Both the position numbers and the translations under genes were made by a program. This document shows positions 5,136 through 13,406 of a stretch of 33,666 nucleotides of DNA, one piece after another (position 1 is the stretch's first letter; every line of letters begins with the position of its first letter). Origin of the DNA: Spirochaetia bacterium (lineage in GTDB: Bacteria > Spirochaetota > Spirochaetia > Treponematales > Breznakiellaceae); contig BOAV01000021.1 in the NCBI GenBank assembly GCA_026002045.1, positions 1 through 33,666 of the forward strand, written 5' to 3'. The notes beneath the pieces were generated by a model. That model was not told where the DNA came from. It ran no database searches and saw only the letters and a program-made list of their open reading frames with translations.

Positions 5136-7868
5136 TCTCTTAGCCTCCTTAACAATTCTTGGTTTTTTTTCCGGAGTCAAAACGATCCCGGAATTATTTA
5201 TCACCGCCTGCGCTCCGGCCAAACGGGCCAAAGGCACACGGAAAGGTGAACACGATACATAACTTAATCCCGCACGGTAACAGAAATCTATGGTTGTAGG
5301 GTCGCCCCCATGCTCGCCGCAGATTCCAATTTTAAGCTCCGGTTTAATTTCCCGGCCCTCACGGATAGCGTAACGCATAAGCCCGCCGACCCCGTCCTCA
5401 TCAATTGATTTAAAAGGATCCACGTCAAGCACATGCTTTTCAAGATAGGTGGGAAGGAATGAAGCCACATCATCCCTGCTGAACGCAAAGGCCATTTGGG
5501 TAAGATCATTCGTACCAAAGCTGAAGAAGTCCGCATACTTTGCGATATGGCCCGCACGGATAGCCGCGCGGGGAACTTCTATCATGGTGCCGATGTACAC
5601 CGGAACCTTTACCCCCGCCTCGTCAAAGACCTGTTTCAGAATTGCCTCCGCATTGGGCCGGAGCAGTTTTAATTCACGGGCGGTAACCACAATGGGGATC
5701 ATGATCTCAGGCTCCACGGGGATATGCTGTTTCACGCAGTCAACCGCCGCACGGGCAATGGCCTCAACCTGCATGTCGTAAATTTCCGGGTAGGTAACCG
5801 CAAGGCGGCAGCCCCGGTGGCCGAGCATGGGATTTGCTTCGTGGAGTTTATCGATTTTCGGCCGGAGATCTTCGGCGCGTACATTCAGATGTGCCGCAAG
5901 TTCATCAACCTCTTCCTGAGTATGGGGAACAAATTCGTGGAGCGGCGGGTCCAGGAGCCTGATGGTGACGGGCCTCCCCTCCATGGCCTGGAAGATGCCG
6001 AAGAAATCCTGCTGCTGCAGGGGCAGAATTTTTTTAAGCTGAAATTTCCGTTCTTCTATAGTATCCGCCACAATCATGGCGCGGAAGTGGATCAGTTTTT
6101 CCTTTTCAAAGAACATGTGCTCGGTCCGGCAGAGACCGACACCGTCCGCGCCGAATGCAAAGGCCCGCTTGGCATCCTCAGGCTGGTCAGCGTTGGTTCT
6201 GACCTTGAAGCCCTTAAGCTTACCATTAGGAGTTTCACGAACAGAAGATTCCCGAATCTGATCGCACCATGCCAAAAAGGTACTCATATCTTTGGTAATT
6301 TCAGGAATTGCCAGAGGAAGTTTGCCTTCGTACACATCGCCGGTGGAACCGTCAATGGTGATCCAGTCACCTTCGTGGAAAACTTTTTCCCCGATAGCAA
6401 CCTTATCATCCTGCACCGAGACGCCCTTGGCCCCGGCAACGCAGGGAGTTCCCATGCCCCGGGCCACCACCGCCGCGTGACTGGTATTGCCCCCGGTTGA
6501 GGTAAGCACACCCTGGGAAACCACCATGCCGCCGATATCTTCGGGACTGGTATCCTTGCGGACCAACAGTACCTTTTCGCCCCGCTCATACCAGCTCTCG
6601 GCGTCATGGGCGGAAAAAACGATCCTGCCGCAGGCGGCCCCCGGCGATGCGTTGAGTCCCTTGGTAATAGATACGGCAGCCTTGAGCGCCGCAGGGTCCA
6701 CCATGGGGTGCAATAATTGATCCAGATGCGCGGGGCTGACCCGCAGTATGGCGGTATTTTTGTCGATGAGTTTTTCCGCAACCATGTCGATGGCACATTT
6801 AACCGCGGCGCTGCCGCTCCGTTTCCCGTTCCGTGTCTGGAGGATAAAAAGTTCCCCTTGCTGAACGGTAAATTCCATATCCTGCATATCGCGGAAATGA
6901 TTTTCCAGTTTGTCTTTAATGCCCACAAGCTGTTTGTATATTTTCGGATTCCGGTTTGCCAGGGTGGCGATCTTTTCCGGGGTGCGGATTCCCGCAACCA
7001 CATCTTCACCTTGGGCGTTCATCAGGTATTCGCCGTAAAATTCCCTCACACCTGTTGAGGGATCGCGGCTGAAACAGACCCCGGTACCGGAATCTTCGCC
7101 GAAATTGCCAAATACCATGGACTGAATATTTACAGCGGTGCCTTTCACGTTTCTGATATCGTTTAATTGCCGGTATTTAATGGCCCGCTCGTTCATCCAT
7201 GAGCCGAAAACGGCGTTCACTGAGCCCCAGAGCTGATCCAGGGGCGCCTGGGGAAAATCTTTTCCCGTATTCGCCTTGACGATCCGCTTATACTCATCAA
7301 CCAGTTTTTCAAGATCAATGGCGGTAAGTTCCGTATCAAGGGTCACATTACGGGCCTCTTTGATTTCCGCAATGGCCCCTTCAAACAATTTATCGGAAAC
7401 CTGCATCACCACATCGCCGTACATCTGGATAAAACGGCGGTAAGCGTCCCATGCAAAGCGGGGATTACCGGTTTTTTTCGCAAGCCCATGCACGGCCCTG
7501 TCATTCATCCCCAAATTGAGGATCGTATCCATCATTCCCGGCATGGAAACCGAAGCCCCGGAACGAACGGAAACCAGAAGGGGATCATCGGCGTCCCCGA
7601 GTTGTTTCCCCATGTATTTTTCAAGCCTTTTCAGGTTATCGAGGACTTCTTCCGTAAGACCTGCAGGGTATTTTTCCTTATTTTCATAATAGGCGGCGCA
7701 CACTTCAGCGGAAATCGTGAATCCCGGAGGGACCGGAATTCCCAGATTGGTCATTTCCGCAAGATTTGCGCCCTTGCCGCCGAGGACGTCCTTCATTTTC
7801 GCGTCCCCTTCGGCCTTACCATTTCCAAAAAAATAAACGTTTTTTATATTGCCTGTGCTCTTACTCAT
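4623..7868 (-). CDS. ppdK: Pyruvate phosphate dikinase with histone-H1-like C-terminal extension
   Basis: Interconverts pyruvate, ATP and phosphate with phosphoenolpyruvate, AMP and pyrophosphate, a central step of anaerobic glycolysis. The ATP-binding domain opens with GGKGANLAEMTNLGIPVPPGF; the phosphorylated His is His464 in GGNTSHAAVVARGMG; the PEP-binding barrel contains GTNDLTQMAFAFSRDD and the catalytic Cys850 in CGEHGGDP. The normal enzyme ends near residue 892 (ARLAGAQAVINN). Here a 19-residue linker and then 170 more residues follow, mostly AKKPAAKTAKAK and KKPGRPAAAK repeats, for 1081 in all. A good Shine-Dalgarno before Met912 suggests the tail is also translated alone. The gene's own ribosome-binding site (GGGAG) is 13 bases from ATG 7868, rather far. 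Single gene with its own promoter and terminator. Confidence 0.96.
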   Translation of the reverse strand: MSKSTGNIKNVYFFGNGKAEGDAKMKDVLGGKGANLAEMTNLGIPVPPGFTISAEVCAAYYENKEKYPAGLTEEVLDNLKRLEKYMGKQLGDADDPLLVSVRSGASVSMPGMMDTILNLGMNDRAVHGLAKKTGNPRFAWDAYRRFIQMYGDVVMQVSDKLFEGAIAEIKEARNVTLDTELTAIDLEKLVDEYKRIVKANTGKDFPQAPLDQLWGSVNAVFGSWMNERAIKYRQLNDIRNVKGTAVNIQSMVFGNFGEDSGTGVCFSRDPSTGVREFYGEYLMNAQGEDVVAGIRTPEKIATLANRNPKIYKQLVGIKDKLENHFRDMQDMEFTVQQGELFILQTRNGKRSGSAAVKCAIDMVAEKLIDKNTAILRVSPAHLDQLLHPMVDPAALKAAVSITKGLNASPGAACGRIVFSAHDAESWYERGEKVLLVRKDTSPEDIGGMVVSQGVLTSTGGNTSHAAVVARGMGTPCVAGAKGVSVQDDKVAIGEKVFHEGDWITIDGSTGDVYEGKLPLAIPEITKDMSTFLAWCDQIRESSVRETPNGKLKGFKVRTNADQPEDAKRAFAFGADGVGLCRTEHMFFEKEKLIHFRAMIVADTIEERKFQLKKILPLQQQDFFGIFQAMEGRPVTIRLLDPPLHEFVPHTQEEVDELAAHLNVRAEDLRPKIDKLHEANPMLGHRGCRLAVTYPEIYDMQVEAIARAAVDCVKQHIPVEPEIMIPIVVTARELKLLRPNAEAILKQVFDEAGVKVPVYIGTMIEVPRAAIRAGHIAKYADFFSFGTNDLTQMAFAFSRDDVASFLPTYLEKHVLDVDPFKSIDEDGVGGLMRYAIREGREIKPELKIGICGEHGGDPTTIDFCYRAGLSYVSCSPFRVPLARLAGAQAVINNSGIVLTPEKKPRIVKEAKRMSDTFSWNDGLTTPDEPVEVVKKPAARKPAAAKKPAAKTAKAKTAKKPAAKTAKAKAAKKPAAKTAKAKPGRPAGKTAKAKVAKKPAAKKPGRPAAAKAKAAKKPAAKTAKAKKPGRPAAAKAKAAKKPAAKTAKAKKPGRPAAAKAKAAKKPAAKTAKAKKPGRPAKKA
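4638..4870. repeat. 72-bp tandem repeat in the ppdK tail
   Basis: GGGCCTTCCGGG recurs at 4638, 4710, 4782 and 4854, giving three complete 72-base units that encode 24 residues each (PAAAKAKAAKK then PAAKTAKAKKPGR). Shorter degenerate units continue to about 5070. Because the unit is a multiple of three, copy-number change would lengthen or shorten the tail without shifting frame. Confidence 0.9.
5144..5150 (-). promoter_or_regulatory. Internal Shine-Dalgarno before Met912 of ppdK
   Basis: AAGGAGG on the minus strand, eight bases from the internal ATG at 5135. It falls in codons for Lys-Glu-Ala, so chance is possible, but the match is complete and the spacing ideal. Confidence 0.65.
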
Positions 7869-7891
7869 TAAAAAAATTTTCTCCCTACTTC

Positions 7892-7920
7892 ACTATATCA
7901 TAACAATTATATAATTGCAA
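7892..7920 (-). promoter_or_regulatory. Promoter of ppdK
   Basis: TTGCAA (7920-7915), 17 bases, TATAGT (7897-7892) on the minus strand. Transcription would start near 7885, giving a short leader that still contains the GGGAG ribosome-binding site. It is divergent from the helicase promoter 28 bases away. Confidence 0.6.
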
Positions 7921-7947
7921 TAAAAAAAAGAAAAGCCCCCTATACCC

Positions 7948-7976
7948 TTAACAATTTCGGCATATCCTTCTATTAT
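7948..7976 (+). promoter_or_regulatory. Promoter of DEAH helicase, predicted leaderless
   Basis: TTAACA (7948-7953), 17 bases, TATTAT (7971-7976), then six bases to the ATG at 7983. No Shine-Dalgarno lies before the ATG. Transcription should start on or next to the start codon. Confidence 0.65.
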
Positions 7977-7982
7977 GTTAAG

Positions 7983-10592
7983 ATGAATTATTTAGACCTC
8001 CCTGTTTATAAACACAAAGACCTTATTCTTGCCGCCCTGGAAAGCCATCAGGCGGTGGTGGTGGAAAGCCCCACGGGCTCAGGCAAAACAACCCAGCTCC
8101 CGGTGATTCTCCACGAGGCGGGATATTCCAAAAACGGCATTATCGGCGTAACCCAGCCGCGACGCATCGCCGCCCTTTCGGTAAGTGAATTTATCGCCCG
8201 CCAGATGGGATCTTCCCTCCCCGGCATCGTTGGATACAAGATGCGTTTCGAGGATCGTACGGATCAAAATACCAAAATCAAGATAATGACCGATGGAATT
8301 CTTTTACAGGAGATGAAACTCGATCCCTGGCTTTCGAAATACGGGCTTTTAGTGGTTGATGAAGCCCATGAACGGAGCCTTAATATCGACTTTATCCTGG
8401 GGCTTTTGAAGCGGGTGCTGGAAACCCGGCGGGATTTCAAGGTGATTATTTCTTCCGCTACCATTAATGCGGAGATTTTTTCAGAATATTTCGGGGAATG
8501 TCCGGTGGTAAAAATCGATGCCATGACGTATCCGGTCACGCTGATTTACGATCCGCCGATTATTGAATCCGCAGCGCCGTCAATATCAGATCAAAATGGT
8601 AGGGGTGGATTTAATTCCCGGAATAATGGCAGAAACGAGACAAGAGGCGGCGGCCGTCCCGGCTTCGGCGCAAAAAGCAGCGGCCTTATTGCCATGGAGG
8701 CGATCCTCAACAAGGTTGATTCCATCACCGAACGATTTGTCAGCGAAAAACGGAAGGGGGACATCCTTGTTTTTCTTTCCGGCGAAAAAATGATAAAGGA
8801 CTGCATGAGCCGCCTTGCCTTCGGCCCGGTGGGATCGCACCTGCATTTGCTGCCCCTTTACGGCAGACTGGGCAAGGAAGAACAGGAACGTGTCTTCGAT
8901 CCTGCGCCAAAGGGAAAAACAAAGGTGGTGATCAGTACCAATATCGCGGAAACTTCGGTGACCATCGACGGCATTACCGCGGTGATCGATTCGGGGCTTT
9001 CAAAACTCAATCATTATAACCCAAAAACCTTCACTTCAAGTCTGATTGAGGCCCCCATTTCAAAGGCATCGGCGAATCAGCGGAAGGGCCGGGCGGGGCG
9101 TACCCAGGAGGGGACTTGTTACCGGCTCTACAAGCGCCAGGATTTTGAGAACCGTCCCCTTTTTACCACGGAAGAAATTTTCCGCACCGATTTATCCGAG
9201 GTTGTCCTCCGCATGGCGGACCTGGGGCTTTCCAATTTTGAGGAATTTGATTTTATATCTTCACCCAATCACGATGGGCTTATCGCCGCCATAGAAACAT
9301 TAAACCTCCTTGACGCCCTGGAAAGCGATAGGAGCCTTTCAAAAACAGGAAAGCTGATGACCGAATTCCCCCTAGCCCCCCGGCAGTCCCGGATCATCGT
9401 GGAGGCAATTCAACAATACCCCGATGTAATTGAAGAAACCCTTATCGCGGCGGCATTTCTCTCCACCCAGAGCCCATACATCCTGCCTCCCGGTGAAGAA
9501 ACGGACGCCCGCAAGGCCCACCACAGTTTCCGTGACGCCGATGGGGACTTTGTTTCCTACCTCAAACTCTACCGCTCTTACGGCGATTCCCCCAACAAGA
9601 CAAAATTCTGCGAAAAGAATTACCTTGATGAGCGGGCCATGGCGGAAATTGTCAATGTGACATCCCAGCTTGAGGAGATCGTATCTTCACTCAAAATCCC
9701 GATCCTTTCCGGGGGCAGCGTCAACGATTACCTCTGCTGCATAAGCCGGGGTTTGATTCAGTTTGTCTGCGTCCGGGAAGGCAGGGAAACCTACCGCAGC
9801 CTTACCGCGGACCGGATCAGCATCCACCCCGGATCGGTGATGTTCAGGGAAGACCCCCAGTACATCGTGGCGGGGGAAATCGTGCGGACCACCCGGATGT
9901 ACGCCATGTCGGTCTCCCCCCTTTCAAAAAACACCCTGGAAAAGATCAGCCCCAGCCTTTTTGCCACTTTTGGAGGAAGATCCCGCAGGGAGGGTGATCC
10001 CCGATCCGGCGCCCCCGCAGAAAAACTCAAAAAGCCCCGGGACTTTACCAACAATATTAAAATCGGCGGGGAAATTTTTGATATCGAAACCATAAAGGGC
10101 AAAAAGGAAGTTAAACTTCCATGGGAGAAACTTGCGCTGGTCAAGGACAGTATCCCCCGTGAAAATTTCTACAAGGGTCTGCGGGGAACGATTATTGTAA
10201 ATGGCAAATACAGTCTCCTTGCGGGGGAAAAACTGGAGCTGATCCTGTCCCTTGCCCCATCCCTTGAAATTGATGACGCACTTAAGCGGACCTGGCCCCG
10301 GCGGGAGAATTTTTCCTCAACAGAAGATCTGCCGACACTCCTCTCACTATTGCCCGATCTCGTAAGCCCGGCGATCTGGAAACCGGGAAAAAAGGAACTG
10401 GGCTTTATCTGCCTCTTTACCGACGGGGAGGGCAATTACTGGTTCAAGTGCTCGCGGGGTTTCCACACCAGCCTGAACGAAAGCCTTGCCAGCCTTGAAG
10501 CCCTCATCGACGAATTAGGGGACGAGGTTGATGTGGAAAAGAAACACATCGTGAACCAGTGCTACAGGCGGCTTTCAGACTTTTTAGGTTGA
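7983..10592 (+). CDS. DEAH-box ATP-dependent helicase (HrpA/HrpB-like)
   Basis: Predicted RNA helicase of superfamily 2. Walker A SPTGSGKTTQLP is at residues 29-40, the DEAH box VVDEAHERS near 122-130, motif III SSATIN near 158, and the second RecA domain holds STNIAETSVTIDG and QRKGRAGRT. Winged-helix and OB-like regions follow. At 869 residues it is closer in length to HrpB than to the 1300-residue HrpA of enteric bacteria. A Gly/Arg/Asn-rich insert (about residues 198-230, with GRGGF and TRGGGRPGFG) interrupts the core and resembles RGG-type RNA-binding tails. The ATG has no ribosome-binding site but sits six bases after a -10 box. Exact substrate unknown. Confidence 0.9.
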   Translation: MNYLDLPVYKHKDLILAALESHQAVVVESPTGSGKTTQLPVILHEAGYSKNGIIGVTQPRRIAALSVSEFIARQMGSSLPGIVGYKMRFEDRTDQNTKIKIMTDGILLQEMKLDPWLSKYGLLVVDEAHERSLNIDFILGLLKRVLETRRDFKVIISSATINAEIFSEYFGECPVVKIDAMTYPVTLIYDPPIIESAAPSISDQNGRGGFNSRNNGRNETRGGGRPGFGAKSSGLIAMEAILNKVDSITERFVSEKRKGDILVFLSGEKMIKDCMSRLAFGPVGSHLHLLPLYGRLGKEEQERVFDPAPKGKTKVVISTNIAETSVTIDGITAVIDSGLSKLNHYNPKTFTSSLIEAPISKASANQRKGRAGRTQEGTCYRLYKRQDFENRPLFTTEEIFRTDLSEVVLRMADLGLSNFEEFDFISSPNHDGLIAAIETLNLLDALESDRSLSKTGKLMTEFPLAPRQSRIIVEAIQQYPDVIEETLIAAAFLSTQSPYILPPGEETDARKAHHSFRDADGDFVSYLKLYRSYGDSPNKTKFCEKNYLDERAMAEIVNVTSQLEEIVSSLKIPILSGGSVNDYLCCISRGLIQFVCVREGRETYRSLTADRISIHPGSVMFREDPQYIVAGEIVRTTRMYAMSVSPLSKNTLEKISPSLFATFGGRSRREGDPRSGAPAEKLKKPRDFTNNIKIGGEIFDIETIKGKKEVKLPWEKLALVKDSIPRENFYKGLRGTIIVNGKYSLLAGEKLELILSLAPSLEIDDALKRTWPRRENFSSTEDLPTLLSLLPDLVSPAIWKPGKKELGFICLFTDGEGNYWFKCSRGFHTSLNESLASLEALIDELGDEVDVEKKHIVNQCYRRLSDFLG

Positions 10593-10613
10593 GGTTCTGC
10601 CCTAAACAGAAAA

Positions 10614-10729
10614 CATAACCACAGAGAACACAGAGGAAAGACACAGAGTTCACAGAGAAATGGAAAAATAATAAATTCCTTTTCTTCCTCTGTGTCCTCT
10701 GTGCTAACTCCGTGCCCTCTGTGGTTAAT
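10614..10729. repeat. Palindromic ACACAGAG-type repeat
   Basis: Inverted repeat between the convergent helicase and hemW genes. The left arm starts ATAACCACAGAGAACACAGA and the right arm ends TCTGTGGTTAA, each built from ACACAGAG sub-repeats around an A/T-rich centre. It may end transcription from both sides. It fills most of the 150-base gap; no gene is seen there. Confidence 0.88.
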
Positions 10730-10742
10730 TTTGCGGTTTTTA

Positions 10743-11942
10743 CTATTCGATTTCCTCAAATACATCGATCAAAAACGGGTCCAGCATCAGCAAACCTTCT
10801 TTAGTGAGTGCAATCTTATTGGCCTGTAAAAGCCCCCTCCTCCGCCATTTCGTCAGGGCCTGCGGTATCGCCTTTTCAAGTGCGACCCCGAAACGTTTCT
10901 CAAACAGCGCCGGATCCGGCCCTTCGACAGAGCGAAAGCCCATCAAAAAAGTTTCCTTCATCAGGGTAAGCCGGTCCAGTTCTTCTGTCTCTACGGGGAT
11001 AAGCGCCCCGGACTTGTGGTCCAGCCATGGCCCGGTATCCGCCGGGTAAGTAAAACGCCGTCCGGTTCCCGCATCATCATCAAAGATACTTCCCGATGCA
11101 GCCGCTCCCAGGCCCAGCCAGTTTTCCATGCGCCAGTAGCGGATATTGTGAATCGAACGCTTCCCTGTCAGCGCAAAATTAGAAACCTCGTACTGCCCAT
11201 ACCCCGCTTCTTCCAGCGCGTCACGGCCCGCAATCCAGAGCCGGTCAGCCTCGTCGGCGCCGGGAAGAATTTGCCTGAAACGGGGATCGTCCCCTAGCGG
11301 CGTCCCCTCCTCCACCGTCAGGGCGTAAAGGGACACATGGGCAGGCCGGTAAGAAAGCAGGGTTTCAATGTCCCGCAGTAATACTGTTTCATCCTGGGCG
11401 GGAAGCCCTGCGATAAGGTCCGCAGAAAAATTACCGCCGAATATTTCCGAAACCAGCTTGAGCCGATCCGGAATCAGCGCCGCCATCGATACCCCCGGCG
11501 CCGCATCCCCGGCCCGGTGTACCAGACGGCGGGAAGCGTCACAGAAACTCTGCACCCCCAGGCTTATGCGGTTTACACCGTTGTCACGGCAGGCTGCAAG
11601 AAAAGCTTCGTCCGCCGATTCGGGGTTCGCCTCCACGGTAAATTCCCTCGACATTTGCTGCGGCATCGGCGGTAGTAATACTGCGAGTCCCCTCAGCAAC
11701 CGGATTATCCCGGCGGCCCCCAGCATTGACGGCGTTCCACCGCCGATATACACCGACGGCACCGATGTAACGCCGAAGCGCCGCACAAGCCTTTCCCCCT
11801 CAGCAAGCAGGGTGTCAATATATGTATTGATCATCCGAGCCGCAGCTTTACTGTCAGGAGGGAGCCGTACCGAATAAAAATCACAGTAGTCGCAGAAAGA
11901 GGCGCAGAAAGGAATATGGATGTACAATGAGCAATTACTCAC
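10743..11942 (-). CDS. hemW: HemW-like radical SAM protein
   Basis: Member of the HemN/HemW group. HemW proteins are haem chaperones rather than true coproporphyrinogen oxidases. The radical-SAM cluster is C13-x3-C17-x2-C20 in HIPFCASFCDYCDF, followed by YIGGGTPS, EANPES and ISLGVQSF, and a HemN C-terminal domain. The 399 residues match HemW length. The start is GTG 11942, with GGGG eight bases upstream inside the end of the ATPase gene, which stops three bases earlier. The two are therefore probably one transcript, and the early stop in the ATPase could affect hemW expression. No other haem gene is nearby. Confidence 0.88.
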   Translation of the reverse strand: MSNCSLYIHIPFCASFCDYCDFYSVRLPPDSKAAARMINTYIDTLLAEGERLVRRFGVTSVPSVYIGGGTPSMLGAAGIIRLLRGLAVLLPPMPQQMSREFTVEANPESADEAFLAACRDNGVNRISLGVQSFCDASRRLVHRAGDAAPGVSMAALIPDRLKLVSEIFGGNFSADLIAGLPAQDETVLLRDIETLLSYRPAHVSLYALTVEEGTPLGDDPRFRQILPGADEADRLWIAGRDALEEAGYGQYEVSNFALTGKRSIHNIRYWRMENWLGLGAAASGSIFDDDAGTGRRFTYPADTGPWLDHKSGALIPVETEELDRLTLMKETFLMGFRSVEGPDPALFEKRFGVALEKAIPQALTKWRRRGLLQANKIALTKEGLLMLDPFLIDVFEEIE

Positions 11943-11945
11943 TAC

Positions 11946-13346
11946 TCACGCCCCTTTACTAATTAACATGAGATCGCTTCTGGTTTCCGCAAAGGTCCTC
12001 AGCGCTACTGTAAAGCCGCTTTTGGAAAATAAAACAAAATGGGGGCGGCGGACATCATTTTTCCAGACAAGGGATTTACTTTTTTCTTCCAGGGTATTAA
12101 AAACATCAATACCCATTTTTTGAGAAGTGTATTTACACTCCCCAAAGATAATATCCTTGCCTGCGCCGTCGTAGGCTACAATATCAATTTCATTGTTTTT
12201 ATCCCACCAGCGGCCGCAGCGGCTGATGGTAAAGCCCCATATTTTTTCAAAATCAAGCTGCCACATCCTTTCCCGGCAAATATCCTCATAGACAAAACTT
12301 ACATGGCTGTCAATGAAATTTTTGCGGATATGATCTTCCACTGTTTTTGTTTTTTTGATTTCAAGATCACTCATATTGGGAAACACAAACCTGAACCAGA
12401 ACTGCAAAAAATTGTCTTTTATGCGGTACAGCCCCCGTTTGCTTTTTTCCGGTTTTTCTTCGGTAACCGGCACTTCCCGTTCAATAAACTCAAGGTTTAC
12501 CAGGGTGTTAAGATATTTTGAGAGCCCGGTCTGCTTAAGAGCCAGATCGGAAGCTATGTCGGATAATTTATGGTTACCCGCCGCTATGGACTTTATGAGC
12601 GAAAAATAACTGCCGATTTCGGACACTTCCTGATACAGCAAAAAGGCCGGCTCATTGTAGAGGAACCCCGATGGGGAAAGAATATTTTTGGCAATCTGTT
12701 CATGGATACCTCCTCCCTCAAAAAATTCAATGTATTTGGGAATGCCCCCGGTAAGGGCGTAGAGTTCCGTCAATTTATCTTCACTTTTACCGGGGAAAAA
12801 TTTTCCGTAATGAGAAAAGGGTATCTGCTTCAGCTTAATCTGTCCGGTGCGTCTGCCGTAAAGGGGACTTTCATAGGCAAGGACAGCGCTCTCCATCATC
12901 GAAACCGAGGAGCCGCAGAGGATCAGCATCACATTACTTTTCGCAAGCAGGGTATCCCAAATTTTCTGCATAATTGACGGAAACGCGGGATTGGCCCTGG
13001 CAAGATATTGAAATTCATCAATGGCGATGATCAGCCGTTCGGGACTTTTCTGCTCTAACAGGGTCTTAAAAATCAGCAGCCAGTCACCGTCTTTGTAACC
13101 GCGCAGAAGTTCATTGCCGATAACATCCGCCGCTTGGGCGCGAAATGCAGCGCAGTTTTGAGCCTCGCTTTCTTCGGTGGCAAGAAAATAGAGGGCGGGT
13201 TTTTTTTTAATAAACTGCGTTATCAGGGCAGTTTTCCCTACCCTCCTCCTGCCTTAGAGCACCACAAAGGAGGGAGCCCGCTGCCCGTATTGTTCATTCA
13301 GAAACGCGAATTCATCTTCCCTGTCAACGAATAAATTTACATCCAT
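11946..13346 (-). pseudogene. AAA ATPase with DUF234/nuclease-like C-terminus, interrupted by a stop codon
   Basis: One frame runs from ATG 13346 to TGA 11946 (467 codons) except for a TAA at codon 31 (13254-13256). Just after it comes GRRRVGKTALI, the P-loop; relatives usually read YGRRRVGKT, so a Tyr codon has probably become a stop. The rest is intact: Walker B LIIAIDEFQYL, a helical region, and a C-terminal part with EIDIVAYDGAGKDIIFGECKY, a PD-(D/E)xK nuclease pattern. This archaeal-type ATPase family is common and mobile in anaerobes, with poorly known function. After the stop the first ATG is at 12971, past the P-loop and Walker B, so reinitiation there would give an inactive remnant. 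A recent mutation, readthrough or a sequence error are all possible. Confidence 0.85.
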
Positions 13347-13349
13347 ACT

Positions 13350-13392
13350 GATTATTATACTTCAAATTATAATAATTTCAAGTATAATAATC
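13350..13392. promoter_or_regulatory. 43-bp palindrome containing the ATPase promoter
   Basis: Two 21-base arms (13350-13370 and 13372-13392) pair at 20 of 21 positions around one central base. On the minus strand they contain TTGAAA (13381-13376), 16 bases, TATAAT (13359-13354), and seven bases later the ATPase ATG. The layout predicts a leaderless message and a symmetric site at which a dimer could repress. It lies between lepB-like gene 2 and the ATPase. Confidence 0.75.
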
Positions 13393-13406
13393 ATAGGTAT
13401 AACTTT

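Noticed and set aside
4633..5262. Long plus-strand open frame of hydrophobic Leu/Ala/Phe repeats opposite the ppdK tail
   Set aside because: It is the mirror of the Lys/Ala/Pro codons on the other strand; no ribosome-binding site or promoter, and the opposite frame is strongly supported.
10562..10765. Small frame with NHRGHGVSTEDTEEE-type residues, also seen at 1686-2096 and 32138-32557
   Set aside because: These are translations of the palindromic repeats and not genes; only at the amidase does the repeat lie in a supported coding frame.
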